A DNA stretch of 64,000 nt from the IMG/VR virus record IMGVR_UViG_3300042340_000379, positions 62,001 through 126,000 of that record; one strand, given 5' to 3'. Positions 9,344-16,538 of this stretch are shown piece after piece (position 1 is the stretch's first letter; every line of letters starts with the position of its first letter). Source of the stretch: a virus. The translations under genes and the position numbers were made by a program. The notes beneath the pieces were generated by a model. The model was not told the origin of the DNA, made no database searches, and worked only from the letters and a program-made list of their open reading frames with translations.

Positions 9344-9813
9344 AAGAGCTACTCGTTTTTGCAAACACATTCCAAGTTGTTGGCGACCTGGACAATGTTC
9401 TAGATTTTGCGCAGCAACATAGTGAAGAATTTTCTATCAGAGCTATCCTCACAAGCTGTCGCTCGGCCCGAATACTAAAGAGCGCTATGAATAAGCTAGG
9501 AATTGAGATTCCCGTTGGCTATCTGGCTAGCCTAACTGAAATGCCTCTACTAGACGGAAGCTCTGTAATGGCCCCGCTACGAGAATTAGAAGAAGGGAAG
9601 CCTCTCGCTCTAAAAGTTCTATACGCTACAAAAGAAAAGAACCTAAGTCTTGTTCTCATGGCTGGGTTCAGAGATCTTGGCCCGTTAGTCCTTGGATACC
9701 CCGGCTTGATGCGCTCCCGTGTCAAAGAAGTTCATATTCTAAATGGGAGGGTGAACGAAACTCTCAACTTCTTTATTGACAGCAAAGTTCCTATCTTTGA
9801 GAATGTCCTATGA
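9340..9813 (+). CDS. Nucleoside-hydrolase-like protein (short, divergent)
   Basis: Resembles inosine-uridine nucleoside hydrolases in pattern. GDLDNVLDFAQQHSEEFSI near residue 16 parallels the DTDxGxDDA calcium-binding start; LTSCRSARILKSAMNKLGIEIPVGYLA parallels the helix leading to the VPVxxG strand; LVLMAGFRDLGPLVL and VKEVHILNGRV parallel the ALGPLTN strand and the following MGG strand. At 157 residues it is about half the family length, so it may lack the C-terminal part of the active site. A salvage role in nucleobase recycling would fit the neighbours. The homology is inferred from motif order, not proved. Confidence 0.5.
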   Translation: MKELLVFANTFQVVGDLDNVLDFAQQHSEEFSIRAILTSCRSARILKSAMNKLGIEIPVGYLASLTEMPLLDGSSVMAPLRELEEGKPLALKVLYATKEKNLSLVLMAGFRDLGPLVLGYPGLMRSRVKEVHILNGRVNETLNFFIDSKVPIFENVL

Positions 9814-10220
9814 ACTCATATCTAAAAACTGCTTTATGGACTACGTCTGCCCTGCTGCTGTTTCCAGAGGCTGCACAAGCTGCTAATTTTCCATTATGCT
9901 CTCAAGCTCAACAGGATCTAAGCAGGATGTTCCCAGGTACACAACTTATTCATAAGGTTGGGCCAACAAGAAATAGTTTCTCAACCAGCTTATACATTAG
10001 TGAAACTGAGCAAGTTGATTGGAGCTCTCCAGATATTCCTAATCTGGTAGAAAGTTTCCTCCAGAGCTGTGGCCTCGTTTCTGTTGAGTTTTACTCTATC
10101 CCAGAGGGCGGCGCGACTGACAACTACCTTCTACCTGGCGCGTTTGGTTTAATCGATGGGCGTGTCTACAGAAAACAAACCTGTCTTGATGCCGCTGGTT
10201 TCCTATCCTACTGTGACTAA
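9810..10220 (+). CDS. Small secreted or periplasmic protein
   Basis: 136 residues with a clear signal peptide: basic start, hydrophobic core (TALWTTSALLLF), then AAQA before NFPLCSQ, a good signal peptidase I site near residue 25. The mature part has several cysteines (PLCSQ, QSCGLVS, KQTCLDAAGFLSYCD) that could form disulfides. Function unknown; export suggests action in the periplasm, for example in lysis or superinfection exclusion, but this is inference. Confidence 0.7.
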   Translation: MNSYLKTALWTTSALLLFPEAAQAANFPLCSQAQQDLSRMFPGTQLIHKVGPTRNSFSTSLYISETEQVDWSSPDIPNLVESFLQSCGLVSVEFYSIPEGGATDNYLLPGAFGLIDGRVYRKQTCLDAAGFLSYCD

Positions 10221-10229
10221 ATAAAACCT

Positions 10230-10796
10230 ATGACTGACTCAAATTTATATAAGGTTGAAGAATCTTTCGAGCAGCTGCTTAATAAAAAAAAGGCTGAGCT
10301 AACCGCTGAAATGAAAGAAAACCAAAGTTTTGCCATGGAGCTTTGGAATGACGACAAAGTCAAAGTTGATATTATCCCCCAAAAAATAGCTCAACAATAC
10401 CGTTACCTCGGATATGCTTCTTTTAGTACTGTCCGAATAGCTAGGGTTATAGTAAAGCACGACAGTCGGTATACAGTAGACGTAGACATAGAAGGGAACG
10501 ATGAAAATGGAGACTACGCCAACTATAAAGATATAGGCACAATTATTTTAGACTCCGATCAAGCCCAAAAATGTGCTGAAGAGCTATGCAGCAGAGCTAA
10601 ATCAAAAAAGGATATTAAAGATCTGCAAATTCCTTGGGAGTTTTATGTCAAAGACCAGTGGAATGAGTACTTAGATAGCTTAGAACAATACAAAGTCCGC
10701 CAAGAAAAAATTGCAGAGCTAAAAATTACTTCAAACAGCCTGCGCGAACAGCTACGCAAAATAGAAACAGAAATAGAGGAGTTAGATGTTGAATGA
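10230..10796 (+). CDS. Hypothetical protein with C-terminal coiled coil
   Basis: 188 residues, highly charged. The C-terminal 45 residues (from YLDSLEQYKVRQEKI to IETEIEELDVE) form a heptad-like coiled coil; the middle is strand-rich (RIARVIVKHDSRYTVDVDIEG). No family recognised. Four-base ATGA overlap with the next gene. Confidence 0.65.
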   Translation: MTDSNLYKVEESFEQLLNKKKAELTAEMKENQSFAMELWNDDKVKVDIIPQKIAQQYRYLGYASFSTVRIARVIVKHDSRYTVDVDIEGNDENGDYANYKDIGTIILDSDQAQKCAEELCSRAKSKKDIKDLQIPWEFYVKDQWNEYLDSLEQYKVRQEKIAELKITSNSLREQLRKIETEIEELDVE

Positions 10797-11263
10797 TTCA
10801 ATCTATCAGCCTTGAAAACCTGCAGGCTCTAGTTGATTCCCAAGACGAAGAGCCAGTAGGAAACCTGTTTAGAGTAGACCTCTTGCTTAAACAACATCTA
10901 GAAAAACGGATTAGATGGGGTCTTTACAAACATAAAGACCCTTTCTTTTTTGACTTCTGGTTAATGATGGAGTGGATTACGCTAGAGTATCAGCGACTTG
11001 TGCCAGGCTTAACAGAGAGGCTGTACAGAGAGACCTTCTTAGGACTCAACACACTAGAGCCAGTCCTTGACTACATCACTCGCTACCACACGCTAGCGTT
11101 TAATCCTGAAGTCAAGCTCGACCTTGAAGAGCATATTCCCTACTACACGTTCTACGTCAACCAACTAAGACCTCATCTTTGGGATTCCCTCAAAGATGAA
11201 TTAAAAATCTACAGCTCTACTGTGTTTGGTATGATAGCGCCTGAAGGAAAACCACCGTTTTAG
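10793..11263 (+). CDS. Hypothetical protein
   Basis: 156 residues, aromatic-rich (FFFDFWLMMEWITLEYQRLV), predicted mostly helical, soluble. No recognised motif. Coupled to the upstream coiled-coil gene by a four-base overlap. Confidence 0.65.
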   Translation: MIQSISLENLQALVDSQDEEPVGNLFRVDLLLKQHLEKRIRWGLYKHKDPFFFDFWLMMEWITLEYQRLVPGLTERLYRETFLGLNTLEPVLDYITRYHTLAFNPEVKLDLEEHIPYYTFYVNQLRPHLWDSLKDELKIYSSTVFGMIAPEGKPPF

Positions 11264-11281
11264 CTTAGAATAGGGTCAACT

Positions 11282-11291
11282 TTCTATATAA
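11282..11291 (+). promoter_or_regulatory. Candidate -10 element TTCTATATAA
   Basis: TTCTATATAA lies five bases upstream of the resolvase ATG at 11296, and the same ten bases occur at 16514 just before the ribonucleotide reductase start. Both are where a transcription start is needed. No convincing -35 box was seen, so this may be a phage-type promoter. Weak evidence from two copies only. Confidence 0.35.
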
Positions 11292-11295
11292 GCAG

Positions 11296-11820
11296 ATGAT
11301 CCTATTCGGAATTGACCCTAGCCTAAGCTCAACTGGGTTAGCTATATTTGACACTGAAAAACTGACCCTTCAAATGGGTGCCCTACCTACCACGGACAAA
11401 AAGAAGTTTAACACCCAAGACAATTTTCAGCGCATGGCTTGGGTAGAAAGTATGATTGACACCTTAATCCTGTCCTATGAACCGAGCATGCTGTTCTTTG
11501 AAGAGCTAATGCAGCGCCCTCTTGGAATCCCTGGGATTAAGATAGACCTTCTTCTGAAGTACAATCTTCTCTACAAAAAATACAACATACCGTTTGAAAC
11601 TATTCCTTGTAGCCGAGATAAGTCATGGTTCAAAATCCTGGGCGCAAAAAGCACTAAGGATAAGTTTGCAGAAGTAATCCAACCCTACTGCAGTTTTACA
11701 ATTACAAAGAAAGATTATGACGCGACAGATGCGACAGGCGTTGTCTTAGCAGGCGCTAAGAATAAAAACTGCTTTGACGGCGACTTGTCTAAATTAACGT
11801 TTACCAAGGAAGTGTTTTAG
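11296..11820 (+). CDS. RuvC-like Holliday junction resolvase
   Basis: Structure-specific endonuclease of the RNase H fold that cuts branched DNA before packaging or during recombination. Catalytic pattern: first Asp in the strand FGIDPSLSSTGLAIF (residue 7), a Glu in MLFFEELM (about 72), and the C-terminal Asp pair in KKDYDATDATGVVLAGA. 174 residues matches RuvC/poxvirus-type resolvases. Preceded by a possible -10 element and followed with no gap by a 61-residue gene. Confidence 0.88.
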   Translation: MILFGIDPSLSSTGLAIFDTEKLTLQMGALPTTDKKKFNTQDNFQRMAWVESMIDTLILSYEPSMLFFEELMQRPLGIPGIKIDLLLKYNLLYKKYNIPFETIPCSRDKSWFKILGAKSTKDKFAEVIQPYCSFTITKKDYDATDATGVVLAGAKNKNCFDGDLSKLTFTKEVF

Positions 11821-12006
11821 ATGAAGCTACAAGTTCAACGGAAGTTTAACGAGGCGATAGAGATTATAGACCTCGATCTTGACCCTAACAGCAAAATACC
11901 AGTAGGGAACAGCTCGAAAAAAGCCCTCTATCTGAGTAGAGGCGAAGCTATCTACATCCCTGGACAGCAGGATGTAATCCCTTGGACAGTCAAAAAGATT
12001 GGCTAG
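11821..12006 (+). CDS. Small hypothetical protein after the resolvase
   Basis: 61 residues, starts on the base after the resolvase stop, so co-translation is likely. Strand-rich C-terminal half (KALYLSRGEAIYIPG, VIPWTVKKI). Not recognised. Confidence 0.6.
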   Translation: MKLQVQRKFNEAIEIIDLDLDPNSKIPVGNSSKKALYLSRGEAIYIPGQQDVIPWTVKKIG

Positions 12007-12032
12007 GTCGAACGGTTCCCATAACTTAAATT

Positions 12033-12047
12033 TTTGTAGCATACAAA
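12033..12047. promoter_or_regulatory. Palindromic operator candidate TTTGTA-N3-TACAAA (copy 1)
   Basis: Perfect 6+3+6 palindrome with spacer GCA, extended to 8+3+8 by flanking T and A (12031-12049). It lies 22 bases before the M15 peptidase start, in a gap of about 60 bases. One of four perfect copies in the window. Confidence 0.6.
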
Positions 12048-12068
12048 AAAGCTATCCCCTAACTCCGC

Positions 12069-12770
12069 ATGTTAATTGAATCAAACGCTCAAACTTACCT
12101 TAAGAAATCTCCAGTTCAAGCCTCTGAGTTAGAACCCTCTCAACTCCACATACTGGAAAAGGGCACCCGACTTACAGTTAAGGCAATTGCTAAAAAAGAA
12201 ACCAGCGGGCACATATTCATTACACTAGACGGCCAATTCAAAGGATTCAATAGCTGGTACATCTACCCACCACACTGGATTAGTGATGAAGGCATTCATC
12301 CTAGCCATGAAGAACCTAAACTAATTCTCCCTGAAAATAAAGGGATTCTAATTGAGATCCCAGGATTAGGGGCTAGATATACAGGCAACCCGATTGATGG
12401 ATGCCCTAACTTTTTGTGGGGAGAAGCAACCGCTAACGGCACGCGCATTCCTGAAAGCCCTGCAATTGCAAACAATATTCTCAAATCAGCAAAAGTGCTA
12501 GAGAATATTCGCTCTGACTACAATGACCGACCTGTAAAAGTTAATAGCTGGTACAGAGATCCGGAGACTAACCGAAGGATAGGCGGGGCATCTCAATCAC
12601 AGCACCTTTCAGGTGGGGCAATCGATTTCAACATTGCTGGCATTAGTCCTTGGGATATTTACGCCCGGTATAACCCAACTTGGACTGGTGGCCTAGCTGC
12701 GGTAGACCGTGGCAGCTACCGTTTTTGTCACATTGATATTCGACCAATTAAATCCCGGTGGAGCTACTAA
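12069..12770 (+). CDS. M15 family metallopeptidase, endolysin candidate
   Basis: Peptidoglycan D,D- or L,D-peptidase expected to cut cell-wall peptides at lysis. The N-terminal half (about 30-80) is an SH3-like strand-rich part (LEKGTRLTVKAIAKKE, HIFITLDGQF). The C-terminal half has SWYRDPETNRRIGG, then SQSQHLSGGAIDF with zinc ligands His and Asp (about residues 178 and 185) and FCHIDIR with the last His (about 221): the SxHxxGxAxD plus HxD pattern of the M15 D-alanyl-D-alanine carboxypeptidase-like family. There is no signal peptide, so a holin would be needed. Preceded by a palindromic operator candidate and followed by a terminator, so it appears to be its own transcription unit. Confidence 0.85.
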   Translation: MLIESNAQTYLKKSPVQASELEPSQLHILEKGTRLTVKAIAKKETSGHIFITLDGQFKGFNSWYIYPPHWISDEGIHPSHEEPKLILPENKGILIEIPGLGARYTGNPIDGCPNFLWGEATANGTRIPESPAIANNILKSAKVLENIRSDYNDRPVKVNSWYRDPETNRRIGGASQSQHLSGGAIDFNIAGISPWDIYARYNPTWTGGLAAVDRGSYRFCHIDIRPIKSRWSY

Positions 12771-12795
12771 GCTTCTGTTTTACCTAATCGACGGG

Positions 12796-12836
12796 AAGCC
12801 TACGCTTATTGGCTAGACAATCAAGCGTAGGTTTCT
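12796..12836 (+). terminator. Intrinsic terminator after the M15 peptidase
   Basis: AAGCCTACGCTT (12796-12807) pairs with AAGCGTAGGTTT (12823-12834), loop of 15 bases, followed by CTT. Long stem, modest T-tract. The remaining gap to 12922 holds no gene that can be supported. Confidence 0.7.
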
Positions 12837-12922
12837 TACAAGCCACCTAAAAGAAAAATGCAATAAATCATTTACTTCTATAAAGAGGTAAGCTAGAGTA
12901 TAGACACTCTGGTCAATTTCTG

Positions 12923-14044
12923 ATGCAAAAAAGAGAATACCTCTCATTTTCAAGCCTGGAACTGTTTGGCAAATGTCAAACAGCGTATAAGCATAAATAT
13001 CTAGACGAGACCCAAGGGCATGAGACGATACAGCAGCCATTAATCCTTGGCTCTCTCATGCACGTTCTTCTAGAATACAGACTGCGGGATCTTCTCTCTA
13101 TTGATGATGCTCTCCAACTCTGTGCGGCGACTTGGGTAGAAAGCAACTGCGGTCTAAAAGTCGCGGATAGCGAAGAGAGGATGAACGCTGGAAAAGGCAT
13201 TTACCTGCCAGCCTTAATCAACTATGCCTGGGAAGTCTCTGGACTATTGCTTCGATGTGCCCCTAACTATAGAGGCAAAGACGCAATTAGAAATCAAGAT
13301 GGAACTCCCCCAAAAGATCCCATTGCATTTCCATCCAAAGCGTGGAAAGAAGCCTACTCAGAATTAGAAGTTTCGGAAGATAGGTACATGATCGATATCA
13401 TTGCCACCCAGTTAAACCCAGACTTCAAAGCGCTCTCTTTAGCTAACATTGCAGCATGGGCTGTAATGATGGCCCGCAACTTTAAGAAACCGAAGGAGGT
13501 GATGACCGTTGGTGTAGAAGATGAGTTCGGTAAAGAAAATCCTGTGTACACTGAAGGGTATTGGTGGAAAGGAGCAAAAGACTGGACAGCTGACCTACCT
13601 GAAGGTTTAGTCCCTGGAGTAGATGGGAAAGCTCGAGCGATCTTTGACCACAAGTCAGGGAAAAAAGAATTTGCAAAGGTTGCTATTCGTCAGCATCCTC
13701 AGTTAAATCTTTATGCTTGGCTTGAATACGAAACAACCGGACGACTACCTGATGTTATTGGCATCTCTCAGCCTTACTTTGGGCGACTTACCTATGAACC
13801 TGTAAATATCGACAATGTGTTTAGGGTAAAAGAATGGGTCACTAACCAAGCTAAAACTCTAAACGCCGCGATCGAGACAGAGACTTTCTCTCAACATCAC
13901 CCAAATGAATACAATAGCCCTTGTATTAATGGGGATTGGAAGACAGGATTAATCAATAGTAGCTGCCCTTACCTGGCTCATTGCTGGCCTGGCTATGCCG
14001 CCGACCTTTCTGAGTTTGAAGGCATTGAGATTCAAGCGCATTAA
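12923..14044 (+). CDS. PD-(D/E)XK nuclease, Cas4/RecB/AddB-like
   Basis: Exonuclease-type protein for DNA end processing or recombination. The N-terminus has SFSSLELFGKCQTAYKHKY then GSLMHVLLE, the RecB-nuclease helix and its His. The core has AIFDHKSGK (Asp plus the E/DxK element) and then QHPQLNLYAWL, the QxxxY motif. Cysteines at the start (KCQTAY) and at the C-terminus (SPCING, SSCPYLAHCW) make a four-cysteine set like the Fe-S cluster of AddB and Cas4. 373 residues, no helicase fused, no CRISPR array or cas1 nearby, so it is a stand-alone replication or recombination nuclease, not part of CRISPR adaptation. Confidence 0.8.
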   Translation: MQKREYLSFSSLELFGKCQTAYKHKYLDETQGHETIQQPLILGSLMHVLLEYRLRDLLSIDDALQLCAATWVESNCGLKVADSEERMNAGKGIYLPALINYAWEVSGLLLRCAPNYRGKDAIRNQDGTPPKDPIAFPSKAWKEAYSELEVSEDRYMIDIIATQLNPDFKALSLANIAAWAVMMARNFKKPKEVMTVGVEDEFGKENPVYTEGYWWKGAKDWTADLPEGLVPGVDGKARAIFDHKSGKKEFAKVAIRQHPQLNLYAWLEYETTGRLPDVIGISQPYFGRLTYEPVNIDNVFRVKEWVTNQAKTLNAAIETETFSQHHPNEYNSPCINGDWKTGLINSSCPYLAHCWPGYAADLSEFEGIEIQAH

Positions 14045-14088
14045 AAACCCCAACTGTTCAGCTGATTGTTCTATACACATCAGCACAA

Positions 14089-14364
14089 ATGAATCACGAA
14101 TGGAATCAAAGCGGGCTTCTTCGCCTGCTCACGTTTAAGAAGCCAATCACCCGCGCCATGGCTAACGCCATTGTTCAGGAAGTATTTGACTTCATTGCAG
14201 TTGGATTAATTCTTGGTAGGGGCCCTGTGTCCTTACCGAGACTAGGTCAATTCACAATTGAGAATGGTGAAATCAAATTTAGCCCTTCAGCTCATCTTAC
14301 AAATTTAGTTCAAGCAGGCCACCGGAATCCTCGCTCACTAAAGGAATCCACTACCAATGGCTAA
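14089..14364 (+). CDS. HU/IHF-like DNA-binding protein
   Basis: 91 residues. Pattern of HU family: a helical N-terminus ending in ANAIVQEVFDFIAVGLILG, then a strand GPVSLPRLGQFTIENG matching the V-L-x-x-F/L-G-x-F strand of HU, then IKFSPSAHLTNLVQ matching the C-terminal KFKPGKALKDAVN. The long positively charged arm of true HU is shortened. Would bend or coat phage DNA. Overlaps the next gene by 8 bases. Confidence 0.65.
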   Translation: MNHEWNQSGLLRLLTFKKPITRAMANAIVQEVFDFIAVGLILGRGPVSLPRLGQFTIENGEIKFSPSAHLTNLVQAGHRNPRSLKESTTNG

Positions 14365-15265
14365 AGTTTGTACAGTACAAAAAAAGAAAACACCAAGCTA
14401 TGAAGTTCGGGATATTCAGTTTGCTGAGCCGCCATTAGCGCTGACAGAAGAGGAAGCTGAAAAGCAAGCAGCTAGGATCATTAAAGATTTTCTTGACCCG
14501 GTTAAAAGCAAAAAGTTAGATAGCCGGTGTAATCGACCTGATGCTATTCGAAAGGAGTTTCTTAAATACCTCCGCGCAGGCTTTGGGTATCAAGAAGACT
14601 TTAAGCACCCGATTTTAGACGAAACGTTCTCTAATCAGCTAGTCCATCAAAAGTTGTTTGAGCTAAAGAATCATTTCGCGCTCAAGGAAAGTAGTCAAAG
14701 CAGCCGACTGTCAAGTCACACAATAGCCAGGTCGTGTTCTTCTGCTGATGTGAGAAACGCTTTCTTAAACTACCTAAAGATTGAGTTTCCAACAGGTGCG
14801 GATTGGAGAAACCCTCTTACTAACAGGACGTACACTAGTATTGAGATTCGCACCACGCTCAAGCACTATCAAGAAGCGTATAACGGAATCAGCTCCTTAC
14901 ATTACAAGTCTCTGTGGTGTCTCTTTACAACCCAAGCCAGCCGAGCCTTCATCGCTAATAACTTTGGGTTTGAAGATAACTCAGTCCTTCGGCTTTGGCA
15001 TGACGCTGTTGATGGAGTCATAGTGCTTTTGGAATACAAAGACTTAAATCCAAATGAGGGGGGCAGCTATCATAAAGACTATCATGCACTCTGGTGTCTA
15101 ATCTCAACTCGAACCACGCGATCGCAGGCGTCAGAATACTTTAATCTGTCAGACTCTTCCATAAAACGACTGTGGAATGACCTGATTGACCCCGTGCTGC
15201 TAACCCTCGCCTACCCAGAATTAAGCATAGAGAAAGCGATGGGTATGTATAGAAATCGGGGTTGA
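14357..15265 (+). CDS. Repeat protein with two pairs of internal repeats, probable DNA-binding
   Basis: 302 residues, no recognised family. Two repeat types: type A at about 60-110 (RKEFLKYLRAGFGYQEDFKHP) and 128-172 (VRNAFLNYLKIEFPTGADWRNP); type B at about 180-230 (SLWCLFTTQASRAFIANNFG) and 243-292 (ALWCLISTRTTRSQASEYFN), each B repeat ending in a W(H/N)D helix. The B units read like helix-turn-helix modules (SRAFIANNFGFEDNSVLRLW, RSQASEYFNLSDSSIKRLW), so DNA binding is likely. A perfect TTTGTA-N3-TACAAA palindrome sits just inside the start, so transcription or translation of this gene may be controlled there. Confidence 0.75.
   Translation: MAKVCTVQKKKTPSYEVRDIQFAEPPLALTEEEAEKQAARIIKDFLDPVKSKKLDSRCNRPDAIRKEFLKYLRAGFGYQEDFKHPILDETFSNQLVHQKLFELKNHFALKESSQSSRLSSHTIARSCSSADVRNAFLNYLKIEFPTGADWRNPLTNRTYTSIEIRTTLKHYQEAYNGISSLHYKSLWCLFTTQASRAFIANNFGFEDNSVLRLWHDAVDGVIVLLEYKDLNPNEGGSYHKDYHALWCLISTRTTRSQASEYFNLSDSSIKRLWNDLIDPVLLTLAYPELSIEKAMGMYRNRG
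14367..14381. promoter_or_regulatory. Palindromic operator candidate TTTGTA-N3-TACAAA (copy 2)
   Basis: Perfect palindrome, spacer CAG, beginning seven bases after the start codon of the repeat protein gene. Inside coding sequence but at the very 5' end, where a repressor could still block transcription or initiation. Confidence 0.55.
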
Positions 15266-15292
15266 GCTACAATAACAATGAATCGTTACCTA

Positions 15293-15320
15293 AGCGGCGG
15301 GAGAACCTGTCGCTTTTTAT
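15293..15320 (+). terminator. Intrinsic terminator after the repeat protein
   Basis: AGCGGCGGG (15293-15301), loop AGAA, CCTGTCGCT (15306-15314) with two G-U pairs, then TTTTAT. It lies in the 5' part of a longer open frame and is the reason for choosing the later start of the next gene. Confidence 0.8.
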
Positions 15321-15334
15321 ATAGGACAAAAATT

Positions 15335-15580
15335 ATGTCAAGACATCCTTATACTTACTCAGCAGATTACATCGCCCATTTTGGGGGCTACGATAAGAAC
15401 GGAATTCAAATAAGCAGGTTCCAAGCGTCTCAAATCCGACAAGGAATTGCAAAAGCGCTTGGTATACCAGATGAAGAGCTAGCTGAAAAACTATCAACGT
15501 ATTACCAAGAAAATATGGATGAACTTTCTCAAGAAGCAGCAAAGCAGCTCTTAAAAGCAATTGGCCTAAATCTTAACTAG
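15335..15580 (+). CDS. Small hypothetical protein
   Basis: 81 residues from the ATG at 15335 (MSRHPYTYSADYIAHFGGYD). An in-frame upstream ATG at 15278 is rejected because a strong terminator hairpin lies between. AGGACA upstream is a plausible ribosome binding site. Helical C-terminal half (EELAEKLSTYYQENMDEL). Unknown function. Confidence 0.65.
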   Translation: MSRHPYTYSADYIAHFGGYDKNGIQISRFQASQIRQGIAKALGIPDEELAEKLSTYYQENMDELSQEAAKQLLKAIGLNLN

Positions 15581-15613
15581 AAAACCCATGAGCGCTATCG
15601 CGGATCTAGAATG

Positions 15614-15635
15614 AGAGATAGCCGAATCTCTTTTT
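15614..15635 (+). terminator. Intrinsic terminator
   Basis: AGAGAT (15614-15619), loop AGCCGA, ATCTCT (15626-15631) running into TTTTT. Closes the unit ending with the 81-residue gene. Confidence 0.7.
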
Positions 15636-15655
15636 GTATGCCTATAGGAAAAACC

Positions 15656-15739
15656 ATGAAAGCATTCCACGGAACATCTGCAGACAATCTTGAAAGTATT
15701 TTAAAAATAGGTTTGCGCCCTGACAAAAAGCCAAACTGA
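15656..15739 (+). pseudogene. 27-residue remnant of an ADP-ribosyltransferase-like gene
   Basis: ATG at 15656 with AGGA ten bases upstream encodes MKAFHGTSADNLESILKIGLRPDKK and then stops. The HGTS...ESILK.GLRP pattern is the N-terminal signature of small mono-ADP-ribosyltransferases and KptA/Tpt1-like enzymes (HGT box plus ESI helix). The rest of such an enzyme is absent in all frames downstream, so this is either a decayed gene whose 5' end and ribosome binding site survive, or a very short peptide gene. Family assignment is from this one motif. Confidence 0.45.
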
Positions 15740-15814
15740 ACTACTTCTAAGGCTGAGTTGAGCACCAAAGCAAGCGTCTCCTTGGAGACAATAGCGTAGT
15801 AAGCTATTGAAAAC

Positions 15815-16513
15815 ATGGAAACAGAGAATCAAGCATTAGAGCATGCTTCTCAGGCGCTCGGCGTTCTAGAGCAGCTAGCTATAACTCACAGGGATATGGA
15901 AGATACTGTCCGAAGTATCCCTGCAACCTATAGAGTAAGCTTTGACCCAATCCTCGAGCGCTTCAAACTTCTAATCGAAGTGCTTGAGGAAGATGACGAG
16001 CTGGTGCCAGAGCTGGTTAAAGGCCGAAGACTCGGAGATGTCGCCAGCTCTAAAATCGAAAGGTTAAAGATTGGCAAACAAATTATACGGCTTAGAGAAG
16101 TTGAAGGTCAGACCTACCAACAGATTGCTGAGCGCATGAATATAGAGGCTACCACTGTCTCTAAGTTCTGCAAATTCTATGACAGTCAGAAGCCAGCCGT
16201 GCGCTCTCGCTATCAGCGCACGAGTATCTTTGATACAAGCCAGAATTTTGAAAATCTGGGTGCTATGATTTATAGATGCCTAGGAAACCTCGAAAACCTA
16301 GACCCTGAGAATCACGTCAAGTACATCTCAGAGTTAAGGCAGACCATCGGGGCCGCGCAGAAGTGGATGGAGCAAGTTAGCTCCCACCACAAGTATGACA
16401 TTCTCAAACAGGCGATCATAGACATTCTCTACGACGAGCTGCCTGAAAAGCGAGAAGCTATCATCAAGAGGTTCCAATCCGTTGGGGCCGCTCAAGTTCT
16501 CACGGGAAGTTAA
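15815..16513 (+). CDS. Helix-turn-helix protein, possible small terminase or regulator
   Basis: 232 residues. Central HTH: IIRLREVEGQTYQQIAERMNIEATTVSKF (about 90-120), the sigma-4/small-terminase style 'tYqqIAe..gi...TVs' pattern. A helical C-terminal half (NLENLDPENHVKYISELRQTIGAAQKWMEQV) is like the oligomerisation helices of small terminase subunits. The large terminase is 38 kb away, so it could equally be a transcription regulator. A palindrome GTCTCC-TT-GGAGAC lies upstream at about 15775. Confidence 0.65.
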   Translation: METENQALEHASQALGVLEQLAITHRDMEDTVRSIPATYRVSFDPILERFKLLIEVLEEDDELVPELVKGRRLGDVASSKIERLKIGKQIIRLREVEGQTYQQIAERMNIEATTVSKFCKFYDSQKPAVRSRYQRTSIFDTSQNFENLGAMIYRCLGNLENLDPENHVKYISELRQTIGAAQKWMEQVSSHHKYDILKQAIIDILYDELPEKREAIIKRFQSVGAAQVLTGS

Positions 16514-16523
16514 TTCTATATAA
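16514..16523 (+). promoter_or_regulatory. Candidate -10 element TTCTATATAA before nrdJ
   Basis: Same ten bases as at 11282. If it is a -10 box, transcription would begin near 16530 and the ATG at 16539 would be the real start of the reductase. Confidence 0.35.
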
Positions 16524-16538
16524 ATGCAAACAGATAAC

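Noticed and set aside
12923-14044. Cas4-like nuclease as sign of a CRISPR system
   Set aside because: No repeat-spacer array and no cas1, cas2 or effector genes were seen in the window; a stand-alone RecB-type nuclease explains it.
15773-15790. Perfect palindrome GTCTCC-TT-GGAGAC
   Set aside because: A single copy with no T-tract; not enough to call it a terminator or operator.
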